Part shown: in pieces, positions 36,789-45,981 of the stretch
How the letters are laid out: each line of letters starts with the position of its first letter
How positions within the stretch are numbered: the first letter of the stretch is position 1
NCBI GenBank assembly: GCA_937872445.1
Contig: CALMSL010000141.1
Location: forward strand, 55,110-119,109
From: an uncultured Microbacteriaceae bacterium
GTDB lineage: Bacteria > Actinomycetota > Actinomycetes > Actinomycetales > Microbacteriaceae
Direction of reading: 5' to 3'
DNA length: 64,000 nucleotides
Made by a program: the position numbers and the translations under genes
Notes under the pieces: model-generated
The model's database searches: none
The model's input: the letters and a program-made list of their open reading frames with translations, nothing else
What the model was told of the DNA's origin: nothing

Positions 36789-36812
36789 GTGAGTCGAACG
36801 TTCAGGCGCACG

Positions 36813-38027
36813 CTACGGCTCTGACGTGATCGTCTCGGCGAGCCGTCGAACGCCTTCGCGGATGAATTCGGGGGTCGGGTACGAAAACGACAACCGAATC
36901 CGGTTCGCCCCGCTTCCATCCGCGTAGAACGCGGTACCCGGCGTGTACGCGACAAGCCGCTCCACCGCTCGCGGAAGCATCGCCCGCGCGTCCATGCCGT
37001 CCGGCAGCGAGAGCCACACATAGAAGCCGCCGTCCGGCACGGTCCAGGTGAGCGCGGGGAGATGCTCCTCGAGCGCTGCGAGGAGGGCGTTTCGTCGCTC
37101 GCGGTACACGTCGCGGAACGTGGCGATCTGGCCTTGCCAGTCGGCCGAGCCGAGGTACTCGTTCACCACGAGCTGGGTGAACGAACTCGGGGAGAGGACC
37201 GCCGCCTCATTCGCAAGAATGAGTTTTTCTCGAATAAGCTGTGGCGCGAGAACCCACCCTACTCGCACACCGGGAGCGAGCGTCTTCGAGAAGGTCCCGA
37301 GGTACACGACCCCGGCCGAATCGAGCGACCGAAGCGGGTTCGGCGGCGGCGAATCGAAGTACAGCAGACCATACGGGTTGTCCTCGACAACCAGAACCCC
37401 GAACTCGAGGGCAATCTCCAGAACTTCCTGGCGGCGCAGCTGGGAGAGCGTGACTCCCGCCGGGTTGTTGAACGTCGGAACGGTGTACACGAACTTCGGA
37501 AGTCGTCCCGCCTCAGCCAGAGCCTCGAGCTGCTCGCGCAGCGCCGCGGGAACCAGACCATGCTCATCCATCGGCACGTGCCGGACCTCGGCCTGGAACG
37601 AACGGAATACCACGAGCGCGGTGACGTACGTCGGACCCTCGGCCAGCACGATGTCGCCCGGGTCGAGGAGAAGCTTCGCGAGAAGTTCGAGCGCGTGTTG
37701 CGAGCCCGTCGTGACCACGACGTCCTCGACTTGCGCGCGGATGCCCTCCAGCGCCATCACCTCGAGGATGTGCGCCCGAAGATCCTCCGAACCCTGCCCG
37801 GAGCCGTACTGGAGCGCTTCGGCGCCGCGCTCCCGCAACGTCCGCTCCACCGCCTGCGTGACGAGCTCGATCGGCAGCGCGGAGACGAACGGCATTCCGC
37901 CGGCAAGGGACACCACTTCGGGCCTTGAGGCCACGGCGAACAGCGCGCGCACCTCCGAGGCGCTCAGGCCGGCCGTGCGCGCCGCAAAACTACCCTGCCA
38001 GGCATGGGGATCATTGACGCCACTCAT
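36813..38027 (-). CDS. PLP-dependent class I/II aminotransferase (2-aminoadipate type)
   Basis: Fold-type I aminotransferase of 404 residues similar to LysN/MocR-type enzymes. It shows SLAGGMPFVSALP at the N-terminal part, the PLP-lysine motif LGTFSKTLAPGVRVGW and the substrate region VPTFNNPAGVTLSQ, and ends with RLSFSYPTPEFIREGVRRL. The substrate cannot be told. In mycobacteria the genes between parB and trxC include cwlM; here this gene is present instead. Confidence 0.85.
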   Translation of the reverse strand: MSGVNDPHAWQGSFAARTAGLSASEVRALFAVASRPEVVSLAGGMPFVSALPIELVTQAVERTLRERGAEALQYGSGQGSEDLRAHILEVMALEGIRAQVEDVVVTTGSQHALELLAKLLLDPGDIVLAEGPTYVTALVVFRSFQAEVRHVPMDEHGLVPAALREQLEALAEAGRLPKFVYTVPTFNNPAGVTLSQLRRQEVLEIALEFGVLVVEDNPYGLLYFDSPPPNPLRSLDSAGVVYLGTFSKTLAPGVRVGWVLAPQLIREKLILANEAAVLSPSSFTQLVVNEYLGSADWQGQIATFRDVYRERRNALLAALEEHLPALTWTVPDGGFYVWLSLPDGMDARAMLPRAVERLVAYTPGTAFYADGSGANRIRLSFSYPTPEFIREGVRRLAETITSEP

Positions 38028-38095
38028 CGGCTCTCCTTGTGTCTCCTCCAGAATAGAGACCGCCGGATGGGCGCGACGCCACGGACGGGGTCGAC

Positions 38096-38422
38096 CTACT
38101 TCAGAAAGTCGGCGAGTTGGGCTTCGAGAGCGGGCTTGGGCATGGCGCCGATGACCGTTTTGACGACCTCGCCACCCTGGTAAACCTTCATCGCCGGAAT
38201 TGAGGTGATCTGGTATTTCATGGCCACCTGGGGATTCGCGTCAACATCCACCTTCACGAGGCGGATCTTGTCGGGGTTTTCCGCGGCGATCTGGTCGAGG
38301 ATGGGCGAGACGGCACGACACGGGCCGCACCATTCGGCCCAGAAGTCCACGAGTACGGGCGTCGTCGATTTGAGGACCTCGTCCTCGAAGGTCGCGTCGG
38401 TAACGTCGGTCACGGTTGACAT
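38096..38422 (-). CDS. trxA: Thioredoxin
   Basis: Small redox protein of 108 residues with the active site WAEWCGPCRAVSP and the cis-proline in ITSIPAMKVYQGGE. It follows trxB on the same strand, with a perfect hairpin (38449-38470) between them. Confidence 0.97.
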   Translation of the reverse strand: MSTVTDVTDATFEDEVLKSTTPVLVDFWAEWCGPCRAVSPILDQIAAENPDKIRLVKVDVDANPQVAMKYQITSIPAMKVYQGGEVVKTVIGAMPKPALEAQLADFLK

Positions 38423-38448
38423 GGTTCTTCTTCTTCCTCGTTGTACGT

Positions 38449-38470
38449 ATTTTCGGCGTTCGCCGAAAAT
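38449..38470. repeat. Perfect hairpin between trxB and trxA
   Basis: ATTTTCGGCG-TT-CGCCGAAAAT has perfect 10-bp arms with a two-base centre. It sits 3 bp after the trxB stop and 26 bp before the trxA start. It could be an RNA processing or stabilising hairpin, a weak terminator, or an operator. No T-run follows on the minus strand. Confidence 0.75.
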
Positions 38471-38473
38471 GGA

Positions 38474-39466
38474 TCAGGCCGGAACGGTTTCGGACTCCAC
38501 CGCTTTCGCCACGATGTCCCTCGGAAGTCCCGCAAGATAGTGTTCGGCGTCGAGGGCCGCCACGGTTCCGGAGCCGGCCGCGGTGACCGCCTGACGGTAC
38601 GTCGGGTCGAGCACATCGCCCGCGGCGAAGACGCCGGGAAGGTTTGTTCGCGACGAGCGGCCGTCGACTTTGATCGTTCCGTCGCCCGTCAGCTCGACCT
38701 GCCCGTGCACGAGGTGCACGCGGGGATCACTGCCGACCGCAATGAACAGGCCGCTGAGTTCGAGGTGGGATTCGGACCCGTCGACGGTGTCGCGCAACTG
38801 AACTCCCGTGACGAGGTCGTTTCCGTCGATCCTCTCGATGACCTTGTTCAGCACGAACTCGATCTTCGGATTCTGGCGCGCTCGCTCCTGCATGATCTCC
38901 GACGCCCGAAGGTTCTCGCTCCGGTGGATCAGGTAGACCTTGCTCGCGAACTTGGTAAGGAAGTTGGCTTCCTCCATCGCGGAGTCGCCGCCACCGACGA
39001 CAGCGATGACCTTTTCGCGGAAGAAGAATCCGTCACAGGTTGCGCACCAGGAGACTCCGTGGCCACTGAGGCGATCCTCGCCTTCGACGCCCAGTTTGCG
39101 ATAGGCGGATCCGGTCGCGTAGATGACGGCCAGCGACTCGATCGTCTCGCCTGAGCCCAACGTCACCTTCTTGACATCGCCCAGAAGCTCGACTTTGGTC
39201 ACGTCATCCAGCACCACTCTGGTCCCGAACCGTTCGGCCTGCTCCTGGAACAAGGCCATGAGTTGCGGCCCCTGAATCCCCTCAGGGAAGCCAGGATAGT
39301 TCTCCACGTCCGTCGTGTTCATGAGCTCACCGCCCGCTTCCACCGAGCTGGCGATGAGGAGCGGAGACAGGTTGGCCCTGGCGGCGTAGATGGCTGCCGT
39401 GTAACCGGCGGGTCCCGATCCGATGATGATGAGCTGGCGCACGATGATGGTTTCCTTACTTGCCAT
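38474..39466 (-). CDS. trxB: Thioredoxin reductase (NADPH)
   Basis: FAD enzyme that reduces thioredoxin (330 residues). The FAD site is IIIGSGPAGYTAAIYAAR, the redox motif is SWCATCDGFFF, the NADPH site is VVGGGDSAMEEANFL, and the C-terminal FAD motif is GVFAAGDVLDPTYRQ. The partner trxA is next. In mycobacteria sigM and its anti-sigma gene lie between murJ and trxB, but here the two are adjacent. Confidence 0.97.
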   Translation of the reverse strand: MASKETIIVRQLIIIGSGPAGYTAAIYAARANLSPLLIASSVEAGGELMNTTDVENYPGFPEGIQGPQLMALFQEQAERFGTRVVLDDVTKVELLGDVKKVTLGSGETIESLAVIYATGSAYRKLGVEGEDRLSGHGVSWCATCDGFFFREKVIAVVGGGDSAMEEANFLTKFASKVYLIHRSENLRASEIMQERARQNPKIEFVLNKVIERIDGNDLVTGVQLRDTVDGSESHLELSGLFIAVGSDPRVHLVHGQVELTGDGTIKVDGRSSRTNLPGVFAAGDVLDPTYRQAVTAAGSGTVAALDAEHYLAGLPRDIVAKAVESETVPA

Positions 39467-39492
39467 TTCCTACAACACATCCTATTCGGCGA

Positions 39493-41157
39493 CTATTCCA
39501 TCCCCCGGTGACGAATCCGTCGAACGATCGGCTGCGTGAAGGCGGCGAACTCCGGATTGCGCACGAGGGCGAGCAGGCCGCCATAGATCAGCACCATGAA
39601 GATGCCGACGCACGCCATGGCGACGATGGCCTGGGCGCGTCCCGACTGGGCGAATCCGGAGGCGGAAAAGCCGCCCAGAAGCACGAGCAGCCCGGCGCCC
39701 GCCGCGCCGGAGAGGAGGGAGAGTCCGAAGAATTGCAGGTAGCGCACCGACACGAGCCTGCCGCCGCCACCGCCAAGGCGATTTCTCAGCAGGAACGCTC
39801 CGGTCAGCGCGTGGGCGAGGCCCGCGATCGTGGTCGCCCCGGCAACACCTGCGGCGATCCACTCGCTGGGAAGCAGAATGCACCACAGTGCAACGCCAAT
39901 GAAGACCACCGTCTGGAGGCACTGTAGAAAAAAGGTGGTTCGAGTTTGACCGAGCGCATAGAACGTGCGCTGGACGATGAAGAACGCTCCGAACGGCACG
40001 AGGCCGACGAGGAACGCGAGGATGACGTTGCCCATGGCGAGCACCTTGGGGAAGTCGCTTTCGAATACGCGTGCGAAGGGATAGACCACGACGGCGAGGG
40101 CGACCGCGGAGAACACGAGCAGGAGCCCGATGGCCCGCAGAGAGGCGGAGACGTCGTGGCGGATGCCGGCGGTGTCGCCGCGAGCGGCGTGTCCGCTGAT
40201 CCTGGTGAAGTACGCCGTCGCGATGGACACGGCGATCACCGAATGAGGCAGCATGAAAATCAGCCAGGAGTTTTGGAACGTTGATATCGATGCGCCGTCG
40301 CCGGACGCGAGCGAGACCACGCGGCTTTGCACCACGCCCGCGATCTGGGTGACCAGCACCATCCCGAACAGCCATCCCGCTGCCTTGCCCGTCGCCGCGA
40401 GGCCTACCCGTCGCCAGTGGAAGTCCGGACGGAAGCGGAGCCCGGCGCGCCGCCAGAAGAAGAACAGCACGACGGCCTGCGCCACGATGCCGAACGTGGC
40501 CGTTCCTGCGAGCAGCAGGATCTTGGAGGCGGTCCAGCCCGCCACCGGCGAGTTCTGCTCCGCTTGGCCGAACAGCACCATGAACAGGATGAATCCGCCA
40601 ATGGCGACGACATTGTTGAGCACCGGTGCCCAGGTGAACGGGCCGAAGACGTTCCGCGCGTTCAGAACTTCGCTCAGCAGCGAATAGAGCGCGTAAAAGA
40701 AAATTTGAGGCAAACACAGGTAGGCGAATGCCGTTGCCAGCCCGAATGCCTCGGGCGTGAATCCCGGACCGTCCGAGGATGACTGCGCATAGAGGTTGAC
40801 CAGCACGGGTGCGAGGACCGTGGCGAGGAGCGTCACGGCGGCGAACACCACGACGCCCAGAGTCACAATCTTGTTGATGTAGGCCATTCCGCCATCGGGG
40901 CCATGGCTGGCCTTGACAATTTGCGGCACGAGCACCGCGCTCAGGACGCCTCCGGCGATCAGCGCGTAAATGTTGTTCGGAAGTTGCGTCGCGATGGCGA
41001 ACGCGTCTGCGCTCACGCTCCCGGTTTGCCCGATGGCGGCGGCGAGCACCGCGACCTTGAGGAAGCCCAGCAGCCGGGAGACGATCGTGCCCGAGGCAAG
41101 TAGGGCGCTCGCTGCGCCCAACCGCACGGGTCGAATGGTGGCGGCAGGCTCGCTCAT
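39493..41157 (-). CDS. murJ: Lipid II flippase MurJ
   Basis: MATE-like membrane protein that flips lipid II across the membrane for peptidoglycan synthesis (554 residues, about 14 helices). Family motifs are ASALLASGTIVSRLLGFLKV at the N-terminus, GGVLSAVLVPQI, and LPQIFFYALYSLLSEVLNAR. It ends in RRIRHRGME soon after the last helix. There is no C-terminal pseudokinase or carbohydrate-binding domain as in the mycobacterial MurJ. The ATG overlaps the stop of the DUF6049 gene by 4 bp. Confidence 0.93.
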   Translation of the reverse strand: MSEPAATIRPVRLGAASALLASGTIVSRLLGFLKVAVLAAAIGQTGSVSADAFAIATQLPNNIYALIAGGVLSAVLVPQIVKASHGPDGGMAYINKIVTLGVVVFAAVTLLATVLAPVLVNLYAQSSSDGPGFTPEAFGLATAFAYLCLPQIFFYALYSLLSEVLNARNVFGPFTWAPVLNNVVAIGGFILFMVLFGQAEQNSPVAGWTASKILLLAGTATFGIVAQAVVLFFFWRRAGLRFRPDFHWRRVGLAATGKAAGWLFGMVLVTQIAGVVQSRVVSLASGDGASISTFQNSWLIFMLPHSVIAVSIATAYFTRISGHAARGDTAGIRHDVSASLRAIGLLLVFSAVALAVVVYPFARVFESDFPKVLAMGNVILAFLVGLVPFGAFFIVQRTFYALGQTRTTFFLQCLQTVVFIGVALWCILLPSEWIAAGVAGATTIAGLAHALTGAFLLRNRLGGGGGRLVSVRYLQFFGLSLLSGAAGAGLLVLLGGFSASGFAQSGRAQAIVAMACVGIFMVLIYGGLLALVRNPEFAAFTQPIVRRIRHRGME

Positions 41158-43199
41158 GACTCATCCGCCCGGTCTTCGGCACGCTGGGCACGCGCTTTGC
41201 GACTGCGAAGAACCGTGCGCCACACCCCACCCGCGAACAGGAGAACTACGATGATGGCAAGAATCACGGTTGCTGCAGTCTCCCAGCCGGCCTGCACATT
41301 CAGGACCACGAATGTCGGCGTGGAAATTTGGGTGCCGTCGGCGGCCGTGAGGTTCACCAGGGTGCGAACTTCGCCATTCGCGATCGACTGAACCGGAACT
41401 AGGGCCTTCGCTTGCGAGTTCGCCTCGATCTTCAGTTCGACGCGATCGTTGAGGACGTCGAGAATGGCCCGATCGGGTCGAACAGTGACGTACACGGTCA
41501 CGGGGACGTTTAGTTCGTTCCTGACCGCGATCGGAAGGTTCCCCTTTTCCTGGATGAAATTGATCTGGCTGCTGTCCGGGAGGCGCACGGAGGAGCGCAC
41601 GGCAACGCCGTCGGCGAGGTACGCGTCGGCCGCGCTTGCCCAACCCGCCGGGTCGTTTTCCCACGAGACGGACAGCAGTGCGAGCAGCGCGAGCCGGTTC
41701 GGGCCGGTGATCAGACTGGGGTCATCGGCAACCGTGGCAAAGCGCGCGGTGTCGCTTTCGGACGCGAGGAGAGCTTGCGCGGTCGCGGTGCGATCAGCGC
41801 TTTGGGTGTCGGCAGCGAGTGCCGAAGGGGTTGAGGTGATGGAGAGCGCCGCGCCGAGGCTCGTGGGCCTCACCCAGGAGAGGGACTCCACCGCGCCGAG
41901 CGTTCGTTCGATCGACGCGCCGGTCGCCGCGCCGCCGCGCCCGAGCGTCGCCACGACGGTGGAACCCGGATGTTCGGATGCTGCGGCGGACAGGAGCCCG
42001 GTCAGCGACGCCATCGCAAACGACCACTCGGCATCGGTTTTGGCCAGCGCGGCCTGACGAAATGCCGTGGAAATCAGGGTGTCGGAAACGGTGACCTGGT
42101 GGTCGCCGATCGTCACATTGGGGCTCGCCCCCGTCGTGCCGGCGAGTGCCGAGGACGCCGCGAGGATCCGGGTGTAGCCACCGGCCGAAAGGAAGTCGAG
42201 ATCCTGCTCGGTGAGTCCGGTTTCGTTGGACCAGGCGAGGCCGGAAATCGCGCCGCTCAGGCTAACCAGAGCCTCGGGCGTCGGCACCGCCGACTGGCTC
42301 GTCGGAGTGGGAGAGCCGCTGGGGGCCGGCGAAACCCCCGGCACCACGGGAAACATTCCGGGGTCGATCGGGAATGCGGTCGGAGCGAGCGGTTGCGTCG
42401 CCCCGGCACGCCGCTGGAGCGCAAGGTCGGCATCCGCGTAGGAGAGCGTGAACACGGAAGATGCGGAGGATTCGAGTCTGCTGAGCCAGTTTCGGGCCGA
42501 CGGCGGCGCGCTGGTCCCCAGCAGCCGTATCGACGCGATGATCATCGGGTCGACGCCGATCGCCAGGCCGTGCGTCAGGTCGGTGGTCAGCTCCGTGTCA
42601 AGCTGGCCGCCCGGCGCGGTGAGCTGGCCCAGGTCGTTCGCGGAAAGAATTCCGGACGTGGAGGGCGCCACAACGAGAGGGGTGACGACCGCGAGGTTGA
42701 TATCCGTCGGCGTACCTCCGGAGGCCCACACCACAGTGCTGCGCACAAGATCGACCTGGACTGCGGCCGCAGCCAGGCGCACGGCGATCGGGTACACGCC
42801 CGGCTGGCCGTCCGGCAGGCCGATCGCCGACGCCGGCACCGTGACAATGAACGAACGCACCTGGCCCGCCGCGAGTTCTCCCACGGCGAGGGTGCCGATG
42901 GCGCTACCCAAATCCTGGCCGGATGAATCGTTCGTGCCAAGCCATTTCGACACCGCAGCTCTCGTGGAGAGCTTCGAATGGCCCAAGTACACGGTTGCTG
43001 TTCCCGCATCCATGGTCTGTGCGGAACTATTCGAGATCGAGCCGGAGATCACGAGAGGCTGGCCGGACGGCAAAATTCCGGAAAAGGCCGGCGCAGCAAT
43101 GATGCTCACGCCGCCCTCATCGATCGGCATGGTCGCACCGGGCACGGCAACTCCACCGACGGCAAGGCCGAGTGTGATCAGGAGCGGAAGGATTCTCAT
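41154..43199 (-). CDS. DUF6049 family exported membrane-anchored protein
   Basis: A 681-residue extracytoplasmic protein found upstream of murJ in actinobacteria. A signal peptide is at about residues 1-22 (MRILPLLITLGLAVGGVAVP), then a large outer domain rich in Ala/Ser/Thr with a Pro-rich segment (PVVPGVSPAPSGSPTPTSQS) near 285. One C-terminal membrane helix is at about 643-665 (ATVILAIIVVLLFAGGVW) and the tail is basic. The function is unknown. The coupling to murJ suggests a part in envelope synthesis. Confidence 0.88.
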   Translation of the reverse strand: MRILPLLITLGLAVGGVAVPGATMPIDEGGVSIIAAPAFSGILPSGQPLVISGSISNSSAQTMDAGTATVYLGHSKLSTRAAVSKWLGTNDSSGQDLGSAIGTLAVGELAAGQVRSFIVTVPASAIGLPDGQPGVYPIAVRLAAAAVQVDLVRSTVVWASGGTPTDINLAVVTPLVVAPSTSGILSANDLGQLTAPGGQLDTELTTDLTHGLAIGVDPMIIASIRLLGTSAPPSARNWLSRLESSASSVFTLSYADADLALQRRAGATQPLAPTAFPIDPGMFPVVPGVSPAPSGSPTPTSQSAVPTPEALVSLSGAISGLAWSNETGLTEQDLDFLSAGGYTRILAASSALAGTTGASPNVTIGDHQVTVSDTLISTAFRQAALAKTDAEWSFAMASLTGLLSAAASEHPGSTVVATLGRGGAATGASIERTLGAVESLSWVRPTSLGAALSITSTPSALAADTQSADRTATAQALLASESDTARFATVADDPSLITGPNRLALLALLSVSWENDPAGWASAADAYLADGVAVRSSVRLPDSSQINFIQEKGNLPIAVRNELNVPVTVYVTVRPDRAILDVLNDRVELKIEANSQAKALVPVQSIANGEVRTLVNLTAADGTQISTPTFVVLNVQAGWETAATVILAIIVVLLFAGGVWRTVLRSRKARAQRAEDRADES

Positions 43200-43277
43200 A
43201 GGAGGGAGCCGCCTCGGACTCTTCCCGGTCGGCCTGAAGCGATTCTATTGGGCTTCACCCTCGGTAGTCTTGAGCGC

Positions 43278-44702
43278 ATGAAGAGCGCCGCCGCAGCCGT
43301 CGCGCAACTGGAGTCGCTTGCGGCTACCAGGCACGTGACCCGCCTGGCTTCGGCATTCGCCTCCGCGGGCGAGGAACTTGCCCTTGTGGGGGGTTCCGTT
43401 CGGGATGCGTTCCTTGATGCACCGCTCAACGACCTTGATTTTGCGACGAGCGCCAACCCCGACCGCATTCTGGAAATCGTGGGGCCGATCGCGGAAGCGC
43501 ACTGGGATGTCGGTCGTGCATTTGGCACGATCGGAGCTGTCGTCGACGGCCACACGGTGGAAATCACCACGTACCGCACCGATGCGTACGACGGTGAAAC
43601 CCGCAAGCCCGTCGTCGAATTCGGCGACACGCTCGACGGGGATCTGGTGCGCCGGGATTTCACCGTCAACGCCATGGCTTTGCGCTTGCCGGAGCAGGTC
43701 CTCGTCGATCCGTCCGGCGGCATCGAGGACCTCATGGCGGGCAGGCTGGCCACTCCTGGAGCTCCGGAATCGTCGTTCGGAGATGATCCGCTCCGCATGA
43801 TGCGCGCCGCGCGATTCACGTCCCAGTTGGGCTTCACGGTGACCGATTCCGTCGCTTCGGCCATGCAGGCGCTCGGCGAGAGGATCTCGATCGTCTCCGC
43901 GGAGCGGGTGCGGGATGAGCTTTCCCGCCTCCTGAAGACGGCGAATCCGCGGCCTGGCCTTGAGCTGCTGGTCACCACTGGGCTCGCATCCCTCGTTCTT
44001 CCTGAGTTGCCGGCGCTGCGCCTCCAGGTGGACGAACACCACCACCACAAGGATGTCTACCAGCACAGCCTGACCGTGCTCGATCAGGCGATCGAGCTGG
44101 AGCGCGAACGGCCTCCGCACGCCGAACCCGACCTGACCCTGCGCCTCGCGGCGCTCCTGCATGACATCGGAAAGCCGGCGACCAAACGGATTGAACCGGG
44201 CGGGGTCGTCACCTTCCACCACCACGACGTGGTGGGGGCGAAGCTCGCCGCGAAACGCTTGCGCGAGCTGCGTTTCGACAAGGACACGATCGGCAACGTC
44301 GCTCGGCTCATCGAACTGCACCTGAGGTTTTTCGGGTACACGGAAGGGGCGTGGACGGATTCGGCCGTTCGCCGCTATGTGCGGGATGCCGGCCCGCTTC
44401 TGGAGCGGCTGCACATTTTGACGAGGGCGGATGTCACGACGCGCAATCGCCGCAAGGCGGACCGCCTGTCGTTCGCGTACGACGACCTCGAGAAGCGGAT
44501 CGCGGCGCTCGGCGAAGAAGAGGAGCTTGCCGCCATCCGCCCCGACCTGGACGGCGAGCAGATCATGGCGATTCTCGGCATTCCTCCGGGCAGGGACGTC
44601 GGGGAGGCGTACCGATTCCTGCTCGAGCTTCGCCTGTCCGAGGGCCCGCTCGGCGAGGAAGAAGCCGCCCGGCGCCTGCGCGCCTGGTGGTCGACCCGCT
44701 GA
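43278..44702 (+). CDS. cca: CCA tRNA nucleotidyltransferase
   Basis: Adds or repairs the CCA end of tRNAs (474 residues). The nucleotidyltransferase head has LVGGSVRDAFLDAPLNDLDF with the metal-binding DLD, and RRDFTVNAMAL. An HD domain follows (HHHKDVYQHSLTVLDQ, LAALLHDIGKPATK, HHHDVVGAKLA). The ATG at 43278 has TAGTCT (43265-43270) seven bases upstream, so it may be leaderless. The gene is needed here because the tRNA genes in the window do not encode CCA. Confidence 0.96.
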   Translation: MKSAAAAVAQLESLAATRHVTRLASAFASAGEELALVGGSVRDAFLDAPLNDLDFATSANPDRILEIVGPIAEAHWDVGRAFGTIGAVVDGHTVEITTYRTDAYDGETRKPVVEFGDTLDGDLVRRDFTVNAMALRLPEQVLVDPSGGIEDLMAGRLATPGAPESSFGDDPLRMMRAARFTSQLGFTVTDSVASAMQALGERISIVSAERVRDELSRLLKTANPRPGLELLVTTGLASLVLPELPALRLQVDEHHHHKDVYQHSLTVLDQAIELERERPPHAEPDLTLRLAALLHDIGKPATKRIEPGGVVTFHHHDVVGAKLAAKRLRELRFDKDTIGNVARLIELHLRFFGYTEGAWTDSAVRRYVRDAGPLLERLHILTRADVTTRNRRKADRLSFAYDDLEKRIAALGEEEELAAIRPDLDGEQIMAILGIPPGRDVGEAYRFLLELRLSEGPLGEEEAARRLRAWWSTR

Positions 44703-44811
44703 CTTTCATCATTCAGGAGGTGGTGGTGCAAATGAAAAGTGTTGCGGCCACACGTCATTCCGGCCAGCCACAACGGTCACTTCCGTCACACCACCTCCTG
44801 AATGATGAAAG
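44703..44811. repeat. 109-bp element with perfect 23-bp inverted terminal repeats
   Basis: The left arm (44703-44725, beginning CTTTCATCATTCAGGAGG) and the right arm (44789-44811) are perfect reverse complements, enclosing 63 bp. The inner part adds a nested set: AAGTG/CACTT, GTTG/CAAC, GGCC/GGCC and ACGG/CCGT, so the whole can fold into one long branched hairpin. The element fills the gap between the convergent cca and ino1 genes. No target-site duplication is seen at the edges. It may be a two-way terminator, a MITE-like or REP-like element, or a structured RNA. Confidence 0.85.
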
Positions 44812-44814
44812 CCA

Positions 44815-45885
44815 TCACTCGGGGTGGCGGATGAAGGCCTCGAGCAGGTCGCGAGCCTCTTCGTCCGGATGCTGCACCGGCGGCGACTTCATGAGGTAGG
44901 CGGAAGCGGCCACGAGCGGCCCGCCGACGCCGGCATCCAGCGCGAGTTTCGCCACCCGGATCGCGTCGATGACGACCCCCGCCGAGTTGGGCGAATCCCA
45001 CACTTCCAGCTTGTACTCCAGGCTCGTCGGCGCATTTCCGAATCCGTGGCCCTCGAGGCGCACAAACGCGAACTTCCGGTCGACGAGCCACGGCACGTGG
45101 TCGCTCGGTCCGACGTGCACGTTTTTCGGGTCGAGGTGCGCGCTGATATTGCTCGTCACCGCCTGAGTCTTGGAAATCTTCTTCGACTCGAGGCGGGAGC
45201 GCTCCAGCATGTTCTTGAAGTCCATGTTTCCGCCGACGTTCAGCTGGTAGGTGCGATCGAGTACGAGACCGCGCTGCTCGAAGAGTCGGGCGAGCACGCG
45301 GTGCGTGATGGTCGCGCCCAGTTGGCTTTTCACGTCGTCCCCGACGATGGGAACGCCCGCGTCGGTAAACTTTGCCGCCCACTCCGGGTCGCTCGCGATG
45401 AACACCGGCAGCGCGTTCACGAACGCGACACCCGCGTCGAGCGCGGCCTTGGCGTAGGCCTTCACCGCGGCATCCGAACCGACGGGCAGGTAGCACACCA
45501 GAACGTCGGCGTTCGCGTCGCGCAGCGCCTGGGCGACGTCCACGACGGGAGCGGTCGACTCGTCGACAACCTGCCGGTAGTACTCGCCGAGGCCGTCGAG
45601 AGTCGGCCCGCGCTGCACGGTCACGCCCGACGGAGCCACCTCCGCGAACCGCAGTGTGTCGTTCTGGCTCGCCCAGATCGCCTCGGCGAGGTCGGTTCCC
45701 ACCTTGAGCGCATCCACGTCGAACGCCGCGACGAACTGGATGTCGCCGACCGCGAAGCCCCCAAGACGGTTGTGCATGAGGCCGGGTACGACCTCGTCCT
45801 GGGCGACGTCACGGTAAAACGCGACCCCCTGAACGAGCGCGTTGGCGCAGTTTCCGACACCGGCGATGGCAACCCGAATGGGCAT
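44815..45885 (-). CDS. ino1: Inositol-1-phosphate synthase (actinobacterial type)
   Basis: Converts glucose 6-phosphate to inositol 1-phosphate with NAD+, for phosphatidylinositol and mycothiol (356 residues). The N-terminal Rossmann part reads [20 protein letters not shown]. Catalytic-region motifs are [23 protein letters not shown] and the lysine-containing [19 protein letters not shown] precedes the ATG. It is divergent from rpsF, with a palindrome-rich 144-bp gap between them. Confidence 0.95.
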   Translation of the reverse strand: MPIRVAIAGVGNCANALVQGVAFYRDVAQDEVVPGLMHNRLGGFAVGDIQFVAAFDVDALKVGTDLAEAIWASQNDTLRFAEVAPSGVTVQRGPTLDGLGEYYRQVVDESTAPVVDVAQALRDANADVLVCYLPVGSDAAVKAYAKAALDAGVAFVNALPVFIASDPEWAAKFTDAGVPIVGDDVKSQLGATITHRVLARLFEQRGLVLDRTYQLNVGGNMDFKNMLERSRLESKKISKTQAVTSNISAHLDPKNVHVGPSDHVPWLVDRKFAFVRLEGHGFGNAPTSLEYKLEVWDSPNSAGVVIDAIRVAKLALDAGVGGPLVAASAYLMKSPPVQHPDEEARDLLEAFIRHPE

Positions 45886-45898
45886 ACTTCACTTCTCC

Positions 45899-45928
45899 TT
45901 GAAACGTGAGTGGGACAATGACTACACT
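45899..45928 (+). promoter_or_regulatory. Promoter of rpsF-ssb-rpsR-rplI
   Basis: TTGAAA (45899-45904), an 18-bp spacer and TACACT (45923-45928). The start would be near 45935, giving a 95-base leader that contains several hairpins before rpsF. Confidence 0.55.
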
Positions 45929-45981
45929 AGGCAGGTTGCCCTCGGTCTGCTGACCGTGCGGCACGATGCCACAACCCTCCT

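Noticed and set aside
44732-44899. Plus-strand frame of 55 codons starting inside the inverted-repeat element
   Set aside because: It runs antisense into ino1 and the ribosome binding site spacing is long (11 bases); kept only as a remark on the element.
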